Source: Prorocentrum cordatum (Eukaryota; Sar; Dinophyceae; Prorocentrales; Prorocentraceae). From it: DNA of 64,000 nucleotides. This document shows, in pieces, positions 1-10,920 of this stretch. Positions within the stretch are counted from its first letter, which is position 1. Every line of letters starts with the position of its first letter. The stretch covers positions 43,050 to 107,049 of the forward strand of contig CAUYUJ010000967.1 in assembly GCA_963575745.1 (NCBI GenBank). The letters are read 5' to 3'. Position numbers and translations under genes: made by a program. The notes below the pieces were generated by a model. The model did no database searches. It had not been told where the DNA came from and saw nothing but the letters and a program-made list of their open reading frames with translations.

Positions 1-148
1 TGCAAATGGCGCCGTCCGAGTGGAAGAGGCTGGGGCCACGAAGCCGGCCTCACCATGGAGGGCGTGGCGGGCAGGGGCGTGGCAGCGGAAGGGAGAAAAA
101 CGGGCGAGTCGGGAGGGGATTTTTCCCACGCGCGCGCTCCCCATCCCC

Positions 149-331
149 AGACCCCCGACGTCGTGATTTTTGTCACAACCTCGACTCTCAGAGGTCTGGA
201 CCCCTTCGCCGGGACCGGTTTCTCATCCCGAATCGATTTTTGACGGTCCCAAGGCCTGATACGGGGCCCGGGAAGCCCAAAATAATGAAAAACCTCCCGT
301 CGTGTTTTTTTCGCAGCGCGAGGAGGTATGG
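149..331 (+). mobile_element. Family R1 short TIR element
   Basis: R1 is the commonest dispersed repeat here, about 185 bp. It begins CCAGACCCCCGACGTCGTGA, has the core GGTCTGGACCCCTTCC.CGGGACCGGTTTTTCAT and the phrase GAGGCCGAAAATAATGAAAAACC, and ends CGCGAGGGGGTCTGG. The two ends share the inverted 10-mer CCAGACCCCC. This copy is complete. Confidence 0.75.
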
Positions 332-633
332 GAACACTCCCCATCGACAGACTACGTACCTGAGCGCCGCTGGCAACCGATGGACCTTACAATTCCGTGG
401 CCAAGTGCTGTCGCCGTGGAAGTGCCCAGGTTGGCCGCCGACCTGGATGCCTGGGTGCCTTGGCCACTCTTCCTCCTCCTCCTCCTCCTCCTCCTCCTCC
501 TCCTCCTCCTCCATTCCTTTTCCTTACCTTCTCCCTGTCGCACCCCGAGGCCAGTTTTTAGGGTGGGCCGGGCGTTGCGCCTGAGACTTCCTCACCATTT
601 GTGATTGTGAAGCTTGAAGAATTGGCCACAATT

Positions 634-794
634 TCACAGATGGAGGGCGGGTGGTTCTCAAAACGTGGCTCTCGCCTCAGCGCCGCGCACATTCGGTTAG
701 ACAAGTTGCAAGAGCTTCACAGATGGAGAGCGGGTGGTTTTCAACATGTGGTTCTCGCCGTAACGCCACGCACATGCGTGACACATATATGTAC

Positions 795-844
<50 letters not shown>

Positions 845-1085
845 ACATATATATATACACAGAGACCGTTTATTTATTTATTTACATATATATATATATA
901 TATGTATACGGCAAGAGCTTCGCAAATTGAGGGCAACCGGTTTTCAAAATGTGGCTCTCGCTTTAGCGCCGCGCACATTCGTTTTAAACATGTGCAAGAG
1001 TTTCACGAATGGAGGGCGGTTCCTTTTCAAAATGTGGCTCTCGCCTTAGCGCCGTGCACATTCGTTCGTAACATTTGCCAGAATT
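634..1085. repeat. 83-bp satellite units around an AT microsatellite
   Basis: Units carry GAGGGCGGGTGG, then TCAAAATGTGGCTCTCGCCT, then GCGCACATTCG. Two lie before and two after a TA/CATATA tract at 783-908. More copies at 3180-3680. Confidence 0.75.
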
Positions 1086-4000
1086 TCACGGAAGCTCATG
1101 ATAAACGTGCAAAAAATATGCTTTGGAAGGATTCAGGATTATGCGGGTGCAGCAGTTACGTTGATTCGCAGTGTTGGAGTCCCAAGAATGGCGTTCCGGC
1201 ATGATTCAGCATCGCCAGTACGCAACAGCCAGGTTGATCCGTGGCTCTGGAATCCCGAGGACAATGTTTTGACATGTTTCAAATTTTTCAGACGGTTGTC
1301 TTCCAACGATGCAGTTCCCTCAATCGAAATGAACCGTTGTAGGGGCATTTGAAGAGGGAGCTTGGAGGGAGGGTTTACTCCAACATCGTTGATGACTCTT
1401 GGGTTTACACTTGTCCTTCTCCTCCTCCTCCTCCTCCGAACTCCTCCTCCTCCTCCTCCTCCTCCCCCTCCTCCTGCCCCTCCTCCTCATCCTCCTCCCC
1501 CTCCTCCTCCTCCTCCTCCTCCTCCTCCGCCTCCTCCTCCTCCTCATCCCCCTCCTCCTCCTCCTCCTGTTCCTCCTCCCCCTCGCTGAAGTTGGGAGCA
1601 CAGGGGATGAGGAACATTCAAGGCGGCGGCCTCAGAGAATGCCAAGCCCTCGAGTGCGAAGGATCCGGTAGGGAAGTCCTGAAGCCGCCGTGGGCGAGCA
1701 AGAACGCACTGTGCCGAAATAGTTTGTACCTATATATTATATAAATATATATGTGTATAAAAGATATTGATGAACGTGCGAAGAAAGCGCACCGCGGGTC
1801 GACGCCGCGGATTTGACGCAAGGCAAACGAGGCAGCATAATGTCTGGTGCGCCTGCGGGACGTAACATCGACCAGGAGCTTCGCGAACGTGCATGATTTA
1901 CGCAGGAGGTGTATCGAATATCAAATTGCGTTCGCATGGTTACGTCGTGCTGCTCTTGGGACCAAACGTGATCCCTGCACAGCCTCGAGAAGTATACAGG
2001 TCTCTGCATGTCCCGACGGCTCCAATGCTGCCTCAGGATGGCCGTCGACAATCTTAGGACGGTCTCAAGGCGGCTTCGGACGATCTCTCCCAGACAGGAC
2101 GGCCCAAGATGGCTCTCAAAACTGCTTTGAAAGAAAGGGGCGTCATATCTTGCCTCCTGCGTGGGGCGCCAGCTTTGTAAGCCAGTCCTGGACTGCTGGG
2201 GAGCCGGGGTGGGGCACCGACTTACCTCGTCCTTGTCCTCTTCCTGCTCCTTCTCTTCTTCGTTCTCTTCATACTCCCTCCGCCCCTCTCCTAAGGGCAG
2301 CCTTTGGCGAGAGCTTCGTCTTCCCTGGTCCTGGCATGTGAGGCCCAGGGCGCCTTTTGGTTGCCAGTTGTCTACTGCTTCTCCCCCGTTCGATCGGATG
2401 AGGGAACTCGGCGAAGCAGAATTACGGCGAACCGCCATCTGAAACATCCACCCTGGATGGGGCGCCGCGGTCGAGAACTTTTGGAAGGCGTGTCGCTCCG
2501 CCGGTCTTTTCTTATATAGAGAAAGAGCGTGTCGCTCCGCCCTTTCCAAAATGTGGCTCTCGCTTTAGCGACGCACACCTACGTTGTTATGTGTTTCCTT
2601 GTTGCTAAAAGATGCAAGAGTTCCACGGATTCCCATGATCAGCGTATCGAGAAAGGTGCGTTGAAAGGATTCATGATTATGAGGGTGCAACAGTTACGTT
2701 GGCTCGCAGTGTTGAAGTCCCAGGAATGGCGTTCTCTCACGATTCAGGCTCGTCAAGACGCAACAGTCAGATTGATCCGTGGCGTTGGTGTTTTGGCATG
2801 CGTCAGGGTCTTCAAACGGTTGCTTTCCAACGAGGCAGTTCCCTCAGTAAAATGAACCCTGGTAGGGGTCTATGAAGAGGGAGCTTGGAAGAAGGGTTCA
2901 CTTTAACATTGTTGATGACTCTGTTCCTGTTCCTCCTCCTCCTTCTCCCCCTGTTCCTCCTCCCCCTGTTCCTCCTCCCCCTGTTCCCTCCTCCTCCTTC
3001 TCCTCCTCCCCCTGTTCCTCCTCCTCCTCCTCCCCCTCCTCCTTCTCCTCCTCCTCCATTCGTTCTCCTTCTTGATAACTTCTCCCTGTCACACCTCGAG
3101 GCTCGTTTTTAGGGCGGTCCGGGCGTTTCGCCTGAGACTTCCTTAGTATTCATCACTCTGAAGCTAAAACGTTGGCAACAGTCTCACAAATGGAGGGCGG
3201 GTCGTTTTCAACATGTGGCTCGCGCCTTAGAGTTGTGCACAGTTCTTTGTCACACTTACAAGAGCTTCACGGATTGAGGGCGGGTCGTTGTCAAAATGTG
3301 GAAATTGCCTTAGCGCGACGCACATTTATTTTACACATGTGCAACAGTTTCACTGGTTGATGGCGGGTCGTTTTCAAAATGTGGTTCTCGCCTTAGAGCT
3401 GTGCACATTCGTTCAAAAAACTCGCAAAAAGGTTTCACGGATTGAGGGCGGGTCGTATTCAACATTTGGCTCTCGCCTTAGCTCGGCGCACATTGGTTTA
3501 AACATGTGCAAGAGCTTCGTAGATGGAGGGCGGGTGGTTTTCAAACTGTGGCTCTCGTTTCAGTGCGGCGCACATTCGTTGTAAAAAATTGCAAGAACTT
3601 TTCGGATTGAGGGCGTGTCGTTTTCAAACTGTGGCTCTCGCCTTCGCGCGGCGCACATTCGTTTTCAGAATTTGCAAGACTTCCACGGATTCCCATCATC
3701 AACGCGCCAGAAATGGTGTTTTGTAAGGATCGGGTGCAACAAGTATGTTGGTTCGCTGTGCTGAAGTCCCACGAACGGCACTCTGGCACGATCCTGGATG
3801 GTCAAGACGCAAGAGTCAGGTTGATCCGTGGCATTGGAATGCCGAGAGCAATGTTTTGGCATGCTTCAGGGTTTTCAAACGGTTGTCTTCCAAAGAGGCA
3901 GTTGCTTCAATGAAACTGAACCGTTGTATGGGCCTATGAAGAGGGAGCTTGGAGGGAGGGTTTATTCCAACATCGTTGATGACTCTTGGGTTTACACTGG

Positions 4001-4268
4001 TCATCCTCCTTCTCCTCCTCGTCCTCCTCCTCCCCTCCCCCTCCTCCTCCTTCTCCTCCTCCTCCTCCTCGTCCTCGTCGTCCTCCTCCCTCCTCTCCCT
4101 CCTCCCCCTCCCCCTCCTCCTCCTCCCTCCTCCTCCCCCTCCTCCTCCTCCTCCTCCTCCTCCTCCCTCCTCCTCCTCCTGTTCCTCCTCCTATTCCTCC
4201 TCCTGATCCTCCTCCTCCTTCTCCTCCTATTCCTCCTTCTCCTCCTCCTCCTCCTCCTCCTCCTCCGT
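1085..4268. repeat. Higher-order tandem units ending in CTC arrays
   Basis: A block of about 340 bp (GCAAGA..TTCCACGGATTCCC, GGTTGATCCGTGG, GAAGAGGGAGCTTGGAGGGA) occurs at 1085-1425, 2600-2935 and 3668-4005. Each is followed by a CTC microsatellite (1420-1590, 2917-3062, 4003-4268). After CTC comes CTTCTCCCTGTC..CACC and then 83-bp satellite. The spacer 1600-2530 is not repeated and no gene was found in it. Confidence 0.75.
3180..3680. repeat. 83-bp satellite array, about six units
   Basis: GAGGGCGGGTCGTTTTCAA recurs near 3192, 3277, 3360, 3443, 3525 and 3608 (spacing 82-85 bp), with GTGGCTCTCGCCTTAG in each unit. The period is not a multiple of three, so no coding. Confidence 0.8.
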
Positions 4269-4532
4269 TCCTTCCCGTGTTCTCCTCTGACCTAATTACG
4301 TAAGTTCCTTCTTCCCTTGTCCTGCTCCTCGATCCTCTTCTCCCCCCACCAGTCCCCTTCCTGGAAAAAAGGCCAGAGGGGCCCGACGTGGAGAAGCAGC
4401 CAGGCGCAATGGCCTGTGCCGCCGACGGCGCCCGCGAGCTCGATGGCAACCGCGCGGCCTCGGATCTCGCAGCCGTCCATTTCCCTGGCCGGGGGTGGGG
4501 GGCGCGAGACAGTCGTCGTGCCACTTCCCGTC

Positions 4533-4716
4533 CCAGACCCCCTCGCGCTGTGACAAACATCACGACGGGAGGTCTTTCGCTCTTTTCGGCCTCCGGGGGC
4601 CCTTACCGGACCTTGGGACCGTCAAGAAACGACTCGGGATGAAAAACCGGTCTCGGGGAAGGGGTCCAGACCTCTGGGGGTCGACGTTGTGAAAAAACCA
4701 CGTCGCCGTGGGCCTG
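4533..4716 (-). mobile_element. Family R1 element
   Basis: Complete copy in reverse: starts CCAGACCCCCTCGCGCTGTG, passes GACTCGGGATGAAAAACCGG, ends near GGGCCTGGG. Confidence 0.75.
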
Positions 4717-4747
4717 GGTTGGCGGCGCGCAGCAGGGGGGCAACGGG

Positions 4748-4867
4748 GGAGAGGGGAAAGGCTTCTTAGGAGGAGGCCGCTCCTTTGCGGGCGCCGGTCT
4801 TACGTCCACGGACAGGGCCCGCCTCTTCCAAGAAGCAGGGGTACTTCTAAGAAGCCTTCCCCCCTCC
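4748..4867. mobile_element. Foldback repeat, pair with 61990-62096
   Basis: GGGGAAAGGCTTCTTAGGAG left and, inverted, GGGGGAAGGCTTCTTAGAAG right; AGAAGCAGGGGTACTTCTAA near the right end. Confidence 0.6.
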
Positions 4868-4869
4868 CC

Positions 4870-5487
4870 CTGCCCCCCCCCCCTGCGAGCGGCCGCCTGC
4901 CAGCGAGCGGATCGCGTGCCTCTTCGCCCCGCGGGCCGGGAGGCTGGGGGGAGCTCGGGCCGGTGGTGCTCGTGGGGAAGCGCCCCAGAGTGTCGCGCCG
5001 ACGCGTGGTGGGCCAGAACCGGCGGCGCGACACGCTGGGCCACAGTTCCTGACCGTAGAGCCATCGTGCTGGCACAGAGAGAACGCCGAAGCAGGGCCGG
5101 AAGGGCTTTGCTGGACACGGCGAGCCTCGGCTTCGAGAAGGAGAAGGAACGCCCAGGAAGCAGAGCAGAGCGCCTCCTGAGCCAGAGGTCGTCGTACTTA
5201 CTTCAGCGTCTTGACTGTAGTTATTCAGCAGGGGAAAAGCGTCACAAACACACATACACGTCGATTCGCAGGAATAAGTTTTTCCACCGCAAGACAATCG
5301 CTCACCTCTACCTCTTCTCTGAGATACACGACAGCGAAGCTGCGCTACAACGTGAGACAGTGTATCGGAGCGGACGCCGAACGGTAGAGTCGAAGCCGAG
5401 CACATACACGTCGATTCACAGGAACAGATGGGGAATTGTGGAAGCGGAGGGGAAAACGAAAATACACAAAAAACATAAAATATACGA
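4870..5487. other. No gene; 30-bp direct repeat
   Basis: CACATACACGTCGATTC with CAGGAA is present at 5248 and 5402, 154 bp apart. No other structure recognised. Confidence 0.4.
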
Positions 5488-5664
5488 GTCCCAAACCCCT
5501 GACGTCGTGTTTTTTCACAACGTCGACCCCCAAGATGTCTGGACCCCTTTCCTGGGACCGGCTTTTCATCCCGAGTCGTTTCATGACGTTCTCGAGGCCC
5601 GGTGAGCGCCCCCAGAAGCCGAACACATTCCCGTCGTGTTTTTTCCACAGGCGAGGGGGTCTGG
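5488..5664 (+). mobile_element. Family R1 element
   Basis: Complete copy. AGTC occurs immediately outside both ends (5484-5487 and 5665-5668), a candidate 4-bp target duplication. Confidence 0.75.
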
Positions 5665-6084
5665 AGTCATGGAATGTGTGTCTCTTTGTGTGTGCCTCCC
5701 TGGAGCCTTTTTCTGTAAGGGAGAAAGAGCCAAGTTCTGCCCCCGACCCTCCCAGGTCGGAGGGGGGAGGCCTTCGGACGTCTCTGGCCCTCTCCAGGCC
5801 TCCAGGAGCCTCCAGACTTGAACGCACGAAAACCGCCCCCCGCCCCCCACATGAGGAACTTTAGAGCAACCAGACCGCGCGCGCGGGGCCCCCCCTGCAG
5901 CAGCTGGCAATCGCTTCCCTCACAAGGCGCCTACACCTGATCACGCACATTCGCCATACTTGTGAAACATTGACATGTGAAATCCGTTGTTGTGGGGGCT
6001 GGGGTCGGTTTCCCACTGTTGGCCTTCGGGGGCCTCCGGGGGGGTCGCCTGTGGGTCAGGACCTGGGGCGGCAGCAAGCCCAGA

Positions 6085-6229
6085 CCCCGATCGGGTAATG
6101 AACAAGTCATGGCGGGAGGCTTTTCGCGATGTTCGGCCCCAGGGGCCCCCAGCGGGGCTCGGGAGCGTCAAACATCGACTCATGATGATAAAAGGGTCCA
6201 GGGGGATAGGTCGAGACCTCTCGAGGCCG

Positions 6230-6270
<41 letters not shown>

Positions 6271-6294
6271 TGACGTCGGGGGTCGGGGAAACTT
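6085..6294 (-). mobile_element. Family R1 element with internal AT microsatellite
   Basis: Reverse copy carrying an (AT)n tract of about 36 bp (6233-6269) where the family normally has the GTCGACGTTGTGAAAAAATC segment; CATGACGTCGGGGGTCGGGG resumes after it. Confidence 0.65.
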
Positions 6295-6596
6295 ACCACG
6301 ACACAAAGGGACCCCGCCAGTCCCCGACGCGACCGGGCCTGCGCTCCCTGGAAGCCCAACTGGAGGCCAAAGCCTGTCACCGTGCCGCCAGGCACGGAAT
6401 GGAGTGTCCACGGGTCGTTTCGAGTTCACCGCGGTGGGCAGTGCAAATCGTATTGAATGAGCCTGGGCTCCAACGTCTGGTCGATCGCACACGCTCTCGG
6501 AGGTCGTCGCGTTGCATTTTCAGAGGCCTCGGGGGCGTGCTTGGGATTCCACGCTTCCAGCACTGCCTTACGTTCAGGAACTTCTGGATAGCGTGT

Positions 6597-6775
6597 CTGG
6601 GTAGTCGAAGCCAATCTGGCACCAATCTGGCAGGCCCAATCTGGCAAACGGGGGCAATCTGGCGAGGGAGCCAACGCGAATCCAGTCTGGCGAATAACCC
6701 AAATCCTCCAATATGGCCAGGCCAGATTGGCCCTTGGGGCCCAATCCAGTCTGACAGTCTGGCCTTCGACTACCC
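6597..6775. mobile_element. TIR element with subterminal CCAATCTGGC repeats
   Basis: Ends CTGGGTAGTCGAAGCC and, inverted, GGGTAGTCGAAGGCC. AGCGTGT is present on both sides (6590-6596 and 6776-6782). The interior carries repeated (C)CAATCTGGC motifs, a layout known from hAT and CACTA elements, where such repeats bind transposase. Confidence 0.75.
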
Positions 6776-6904
6776 AGCGTGTTACGACGGCGGCCCTGGC
6801 GACACGCCATGCCTTGCGAGTGGACATCGTGTCGCTCCGCCACGCGTGGCGCCAGGCCCAGAGGGCCCCGTTACGGGCCTAAAGCATGCGAAAAGTGCAC
6901 CCTT

Positions 6905-7086
6905 CTTCTCAGACATTCGGCGTCTCGATTATTTCACGGGTCCCCGACCTCTCGACCGCTTCCCCAGGACGGGCTGTCAATCCTGAGGCGCTTTTTCGAC
7001 GGTCGCGAGGCCGGGTGATGGCCCCGAGAGGCCGACAACTATGAAAAACCTCCGTCTCGATCTTTCCGAGACGCCAGATGTCTGGG
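6905..7086 (+). mobile_element. Family R1 element, diverged
   Basis: Keeps GACCTCTCGACCGCTTCCCC, a GACGGTCGCGAGGCC segment and ACTATGAAAAACCTCC in the family order; the ends are eroded. Confidence 0.55.
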
Positions 7087-7099
7087 GCTAGCCCCCATT

Positions 7100-7540
7100 T
7101 TCGGGCGTTGGCAGAACTGGGTTTAGTGGAACCTGGTTTAGTGATCTGCACCGGGGGCACCCCCCCGTCCCATTTCCACTCACCGGAACTGCCGTCACCC
7201 GAAAAAAACACCAGCTGTGGCAAACCTGGTTTAGTGACTCTGGCTAAAATTCAAAGGCTCTACCACTAACCAGGTCCCCTTACCTGGGGTCCTGGCCATA
7301 CCCGACATCGCCCCCCCCCGTTGCGCAGCACCCCACTCGCGTCAGATCGGGCTGCGCCGGCACGGCGCCGATACGTCGGACGTCGGCCCGGCCCGGCCGC
7401 CCCGAAGCGCGCTCGCCCTGCTCATCCGCAGGCCCGGTCGACCGCATGGACCCCGAGCGCTCGGACGACGGACCCGGACCCCTCCTCCTCCTCCTCCTCC
7501 TCCTCCTCCTCCTCCTCCTCCTCTTCCTCCTCCTCGTGAA
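7100..7540. repeat. Small inverted repeat and CTC tract
   Basis: AACCTGGTTTAGTG occurs at 7130 and 7224, with a CACTAACCAGGT inverted copy at 7262; CTC tract at 7480-7535. Nothing coding seen. Confidence 0.5.
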
Positions 7541-7550
7541 CAAGACTCGC

Positions 7551-7880
7551 GGCGGGAGAGGTCTTTCGCTCTTTTCGGCCTCTGGGGGCCCCTACCGGGC
7601 CTCGGGGCCGTCAAAAAAAACGGCTCAGCCCTCGCCCTCATTCTTCCAGACCTTCCGTGCTGACCTTCCACACTCTTGCGCTTCGTGAAACGCTGACTTT
7701 TCTTGCGTTTCCTGGGGCTTTTAATAACTTCAATGCATCACCTTCCGCGCCTTCCGCAGAGGTCGGAAGGTACGGAAGATGGAGGTGGAGGGAGGAGGAA
7801 AGACCGGTCCTGGGGAAGGAGCCCAGACCTCGAGGTGTCGACGTTGCGAAGAAATCACGACGTCGGGGGCCTGGGGATCA
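7551..7880 (-). mobile_element. Family R1 element split by another repeat
   Basis: The left part (GCGGGAGAGGTCTTTCGC to CGGGGCCGTCAAAAAAAACG) and the right part (ACCGGTCCTGGGGAAGG to GACGTCGGGGGCCTGGGG) of one reverse R1 flank a foreign insert of about 165 bp at 7630-7795. Confidence 0.65.
7690..7791 (+). repeat. 101-bp repeat, near-identical inverted copy at window end
   Basis: Begins ACGCTGACTTTTCTTGCGTT and ends GATGGAGGTGGAGG. It matches the reverse complement of 63900-64000 with two differences, so the two copies are recent relatives. Inserted within an R1 element. Confidence 0.85.
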
Positions 7881-7928
7881 GCGATCCACAAACTCGGTCG
7901 GCTCGGGATCGAGATCAACGACTGGCCA

Positions 7929-8050
7929 CCGCTCGGACGTCCATTCCCTGTGTTTTTTGTTGGTTTCGTGTGTGGTTTTTTCGCCAAATGATCACGGATG
8001 CTCCTCGATGTTCCTCGCCGAAGGAAAAATGCACACGTCCGAGCGATGCC
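7929..8050. mobile_element. Family R2 short TIR element
   Basis: R2 begins TCGCTCGGACGTCCA and ends GCACACGTCCGAGCGATGCC (inverted 13-mer), about 122 bp, with a TTTTTTGTTGGTTTCGTG core. Other copies are at 36732, 40579 and 53990-54272. Confidence 0.7.
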
Positions 8051-8157
8051 AAGAAGATGGATCGATTGATGACCGTCGATCGATCCATCGGGCCTTTATC
8101 GATTGATCCATCGGTCGATCGACCGGGCCTGAATCGACAGAACAGGGCGATCCAGGC

Positions 8158-8321
8158 TTAAGTCGGGCCTGTCGTCCTACGGGGGGATTTGGACGAACAA
8201 TAAAAAATATTTTAAAAATGTCCAAAACATGCTCATCGATTCCCAAAAAATCCCCAGACAACACTTTAAAAAAAAAACTATTTTCAAATTTTCCTCCTGT
8301 AGAGGGACAGGCCCGATTTCA
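8158..8321. mobile_element. Family A MITE, 8-bp duplication
   Basis: Starts TTAAGTCGGGCCTGTCG and ends GGGACAGGCCCGATTTCA. The 164-bp interior is AT-rich. Target duplication ATCCAGGC at 8150-8157 and 8322-8329 is perfect. Confidence 0.85.
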
Positions 8322-8534
8322 ATCCAGGCTCGGGGCTGCACCTGGGTTCTCGGTCGGTCAATTCGCCACCGCAGCCGCGGCCCGGCCCCACCGCAGGCCT
8401 GAGGGCCTTCTGGGCGTGGTCGGGGTTGGCGAACGTCACGTAGCCATGGGTCTTGGACTTATCCGTCTCGTCCTTGCGGCCGGCCGCGTACCAAGCCTGC
8501 CTGCCTGTCTGCGCCAGGGCGACGAGATCTGTAC

Positions 8535-8735
8535 CTAGGTCGGGCCTGTCCCGCTACAGGCCGACTGTGGACGTTTTTCGTTTGTTTTGTTTTCTTCTCC
8601 GTTTGTTGACCGAGAATATTAAAAAAAAAAAAAAAATACACCCAGAATGCCTCGAGCACTCAAGCGATCGTGCCCAGCCTCTGTCTCCTTACTGTTTTTG
8701 GACTCCCCCCCTGTAGAGGGACAGGCCCGACGTAA
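8535..8735. mobile_element. Family A MITE
   Basis: Inverted ends CTAGGTCGGGCCTGTCCC and GGGACAGGCCCGACGTAA; the interior has a poly-A run at 8619-8635. Flanks ATCTGTAC (8527-8534) and ATCTGCAC (8736-8743) match at 7 of 8. Confidence 0.82.
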
Positions 8736-8889
8736 ATCTGCACACGCCCGCTGCCCCGGGCCTGGCCCATCCCGGGCCGGGGAGCGGCGTGTACGCCCTC
8801 CTGGCTGGGCCAGGGAGGCGCGTACACCGGTCCTGGGGCCCGGGCCGGGCCTGGGGCGGTGGACGTGTGTCAGTCCTGTCGCCCTATGC

Positions 8890-9185
8890 TTAGGTCGGGC
8901 ACGTCCCCCTACAGGCGGATACGGGGCGAAAAAGAAAGGAACATACAACAAAACAGAATTAGTGAGTAGATAACAGAAAAATACAACAAAACATAATTAG
9001 TTAATACGTAAGAAAAAAATAACACATAAAATCATACAAGCAACACAACAACAAATAACACATTGCAAATAACAATCAGCAAACAATACAACAATCAAAT
9101 AACAAATAAAACGATGCACCAAACATCGTCCCCAGGCTTTTTGTTTGACTGCTTCGCCGCCAGGGCACGGGGAGCCGCCCCAGGT
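8890..9185. mobile_element. Family A element, right end degenerate
   Basis: A clear left end TTAGGTCGGGCACGTCCCCC is followed by about 190 bp of very AT-rich sequence with AACA-type repeats. Near 9127-9185 the text resembles the family right end (TCGTCCCCAGGCTTTTT, then a decayed GGCACGG). Confidence 0.55.
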
Positions 9186-9440
9186 GCTGTCCCGAGCTCA
9201 GCTTGGCCGAGGACAGGCCCCGCTTCCCCGCAGGCCAACTGCGCCCTCACCGGGAACTCTTGGGTGGCACCAGTGTCATCCCGATTGGCTTTCTGAGGCT
9301 CGAGGTGTGCTCGAACACCTCATGCAGCTCCACTTGGGGATGGCGGAAGCGGGGGGGGGCAACCAAACCGCCGCTGAGACAGCACAAGGCCGCTCAAAAC
9401 ACAACCAAACTCGCTTAATTGCGCAAAGATGCGCGAAGGA

Positions 9441-9483
9441 GCAGGGTCGAGAGCGTCGGTGTCACCGACGCTCTCGACCCTGC
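9441..9483. repeat. Perfect 43-bp palindrome
   Basis: Arms of 21 bp beginning GCAGGGTCGAGAGCGTCGGT are exact reverse complements around a single T. Confidence 0.9.
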
Positions 9484-9624
9484 TGCAGAGCTTCTTCCTG
9501 TCTGTCGATGGAGGCCCGCCTTCGACGCCCAGGAGGGTCCACCGGGAACCGATCTCGAGTGAGCGGAAACAAACGCTCACGACGGTCGGACCGATGACGG
9601 AGGGCGTCCATTGAGGAACAAGGC

Positions 9625-9800
9625 GCGGAAAAACATAAGCGTTCGGAGCTCCGCGTGGATTTGTTAAAATCGGCGCTGGACCCCCCTGGCGGCGTCTCTG
9701 GTGCCGCACTCGGCGCGCTCCGCGCGCCAGGATGGAAGGTCTGGCGCCGATCCAAGATATCAGGGCAGACGTCAGAGCGATGATGTTTGCGTGGATTTTG
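9625..9800. mobile_element. Family R21 element, diverged
   Basis: TCGGAGCTCCGCGTGGATTT, ATCGGCGCTGGACCCCCCTG and GTCTGGCGCCGATCCAAGA in the same order as at 35505-35625. Confidence 0.55.
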
Positions 9801-10064
9801 TTCTCGAGAGTTGACAGGACCCAAGCGCCCTTTGGCGAAAGCTGCTGGGGCACTCCACGGGTGCGCGCGGCACCGCATCAACGGGTGGTTCTTACTCGCC
9901 CGCCCCCCCCCCGTGCCTACCCTCCTTCCTCCCACTATGCCCAAGTCGGCTCAGATGCACCTCTGAGCTGTCTCTGCTGCTTTTTAGGCTCAAGTTGCCG
10001 CTGACCAACGAGTGTCGTGCAGGTGTTGGACGGTTTCCCCCGGGGCCGCAGGCGACCCGAGGAG

Positions 10065-10920
10065 GGGAGGTCGAGGAGGGGGAGAAGGAGGAGGAGGAGG
10101 AAGAAGAGGAGGAGGAGGAGGAGAAGGAGGAAGAGGAGGAGAAGGAGGAGGAGTCCAGGAGGAATGGGAGGAGGAGGAGGAGGAGGAGGAGGAGGAGGAG
10201 AGGAGGAGGAGGAGGAGAGAGAGGAGGAGAGGAGGGAGGAGAAGGAGGAGGAGAGCAAGGAGGAGGAGGAGTCCAGGAGGAGGAGGAGGAGGACGGACGG
10301 GTCGCAAGAGCCCCTCGGAGAAACCTCCGGCAGGTGTGCGAGGTGGGAGCGGTCCTTAACGACCTGGGCCTTGGCGATCTCACCTCGCCGTGGGCAGCGG
10401 CGCGGGGAGCGGAGGCGAGGGCAGAGCACGGAGGGTGGCCTCGGCGTGTCGCTGCAGTATCGCAGCGCTCCGCCTCTCTCCTCCTCCTCCTCCTCTTTCT
10501 CCTCCTCCTCCTCCTCCGCCTCCTCCTCCTCCTTCTCCTCCTCCTCCTCCTCCGCCTCCGCCTCCGCCTCCTCCTCCTCCTCCTCCGCCTCCTCCTCCTC
10601 CTCCTCCTCCTCCTCCTCCTCCTCCTCCTCCTCCTCCTCCTCCTACGCCTTCTCCTCCTCCTCCGCCTCCTCCTCCTCCTCCTCCTCCTCCTCCTCTGCC
10701 TCCGCCACGCTGTCAGAAGACGCCCGAGGTACCGGCGTTTTCGGAAGGAGGGCCCAGGTGCCTCGACGAGAAGATGGCGCAAGAGCGCCCCCCCGCGCCC
10801 CCCGGGGCCGTAGGCGACCCGAGGAGGGGAGGTCGAGGAGGGGGAGAAGGAAGAGGAGGAGGAGGAGGAAGAAGAGGAGGAGGAGGAGAAGGAGGAGGAG
10901 GAGGAGGAGGAAGATGGCGC
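10065..10920. repeat. GGA and CTC microsatellites
   Basis: GGA-type repeats (10065-10290 and 10820-10920) flank a CTC tract (10478-10700); all frames stay open through them. GGGGCCGTAGGCGACCCGAGG precedes both GGA blocks, so they are related copies. Confidence 0.9.

Noticed and set aside
1737-2549. 270-codon minus-strand frame in the non-repeated spacer
   Set aside because: No recognisable domain, overlaps open frames on the other strand and ends in an AT-rich tract; not enough to call a gene.
3180-3680. CRISPR-like array
   Set aside because: Units of 82-85 bp are repeated throughout with no unique spacers, in a eukaryotic setting and without cas genes.
4800-5648. 282-codon minus-strand frame
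   Set aside because: Overlaps an R1 element and a foldback repeat; its peptide changes character at element borders.
9980-10002. Second relict leader (TTTTTAGGCTCAAG)
   Set aside because: Only the last dozen bases resemble the leader and with a mismatch; chance is likely.
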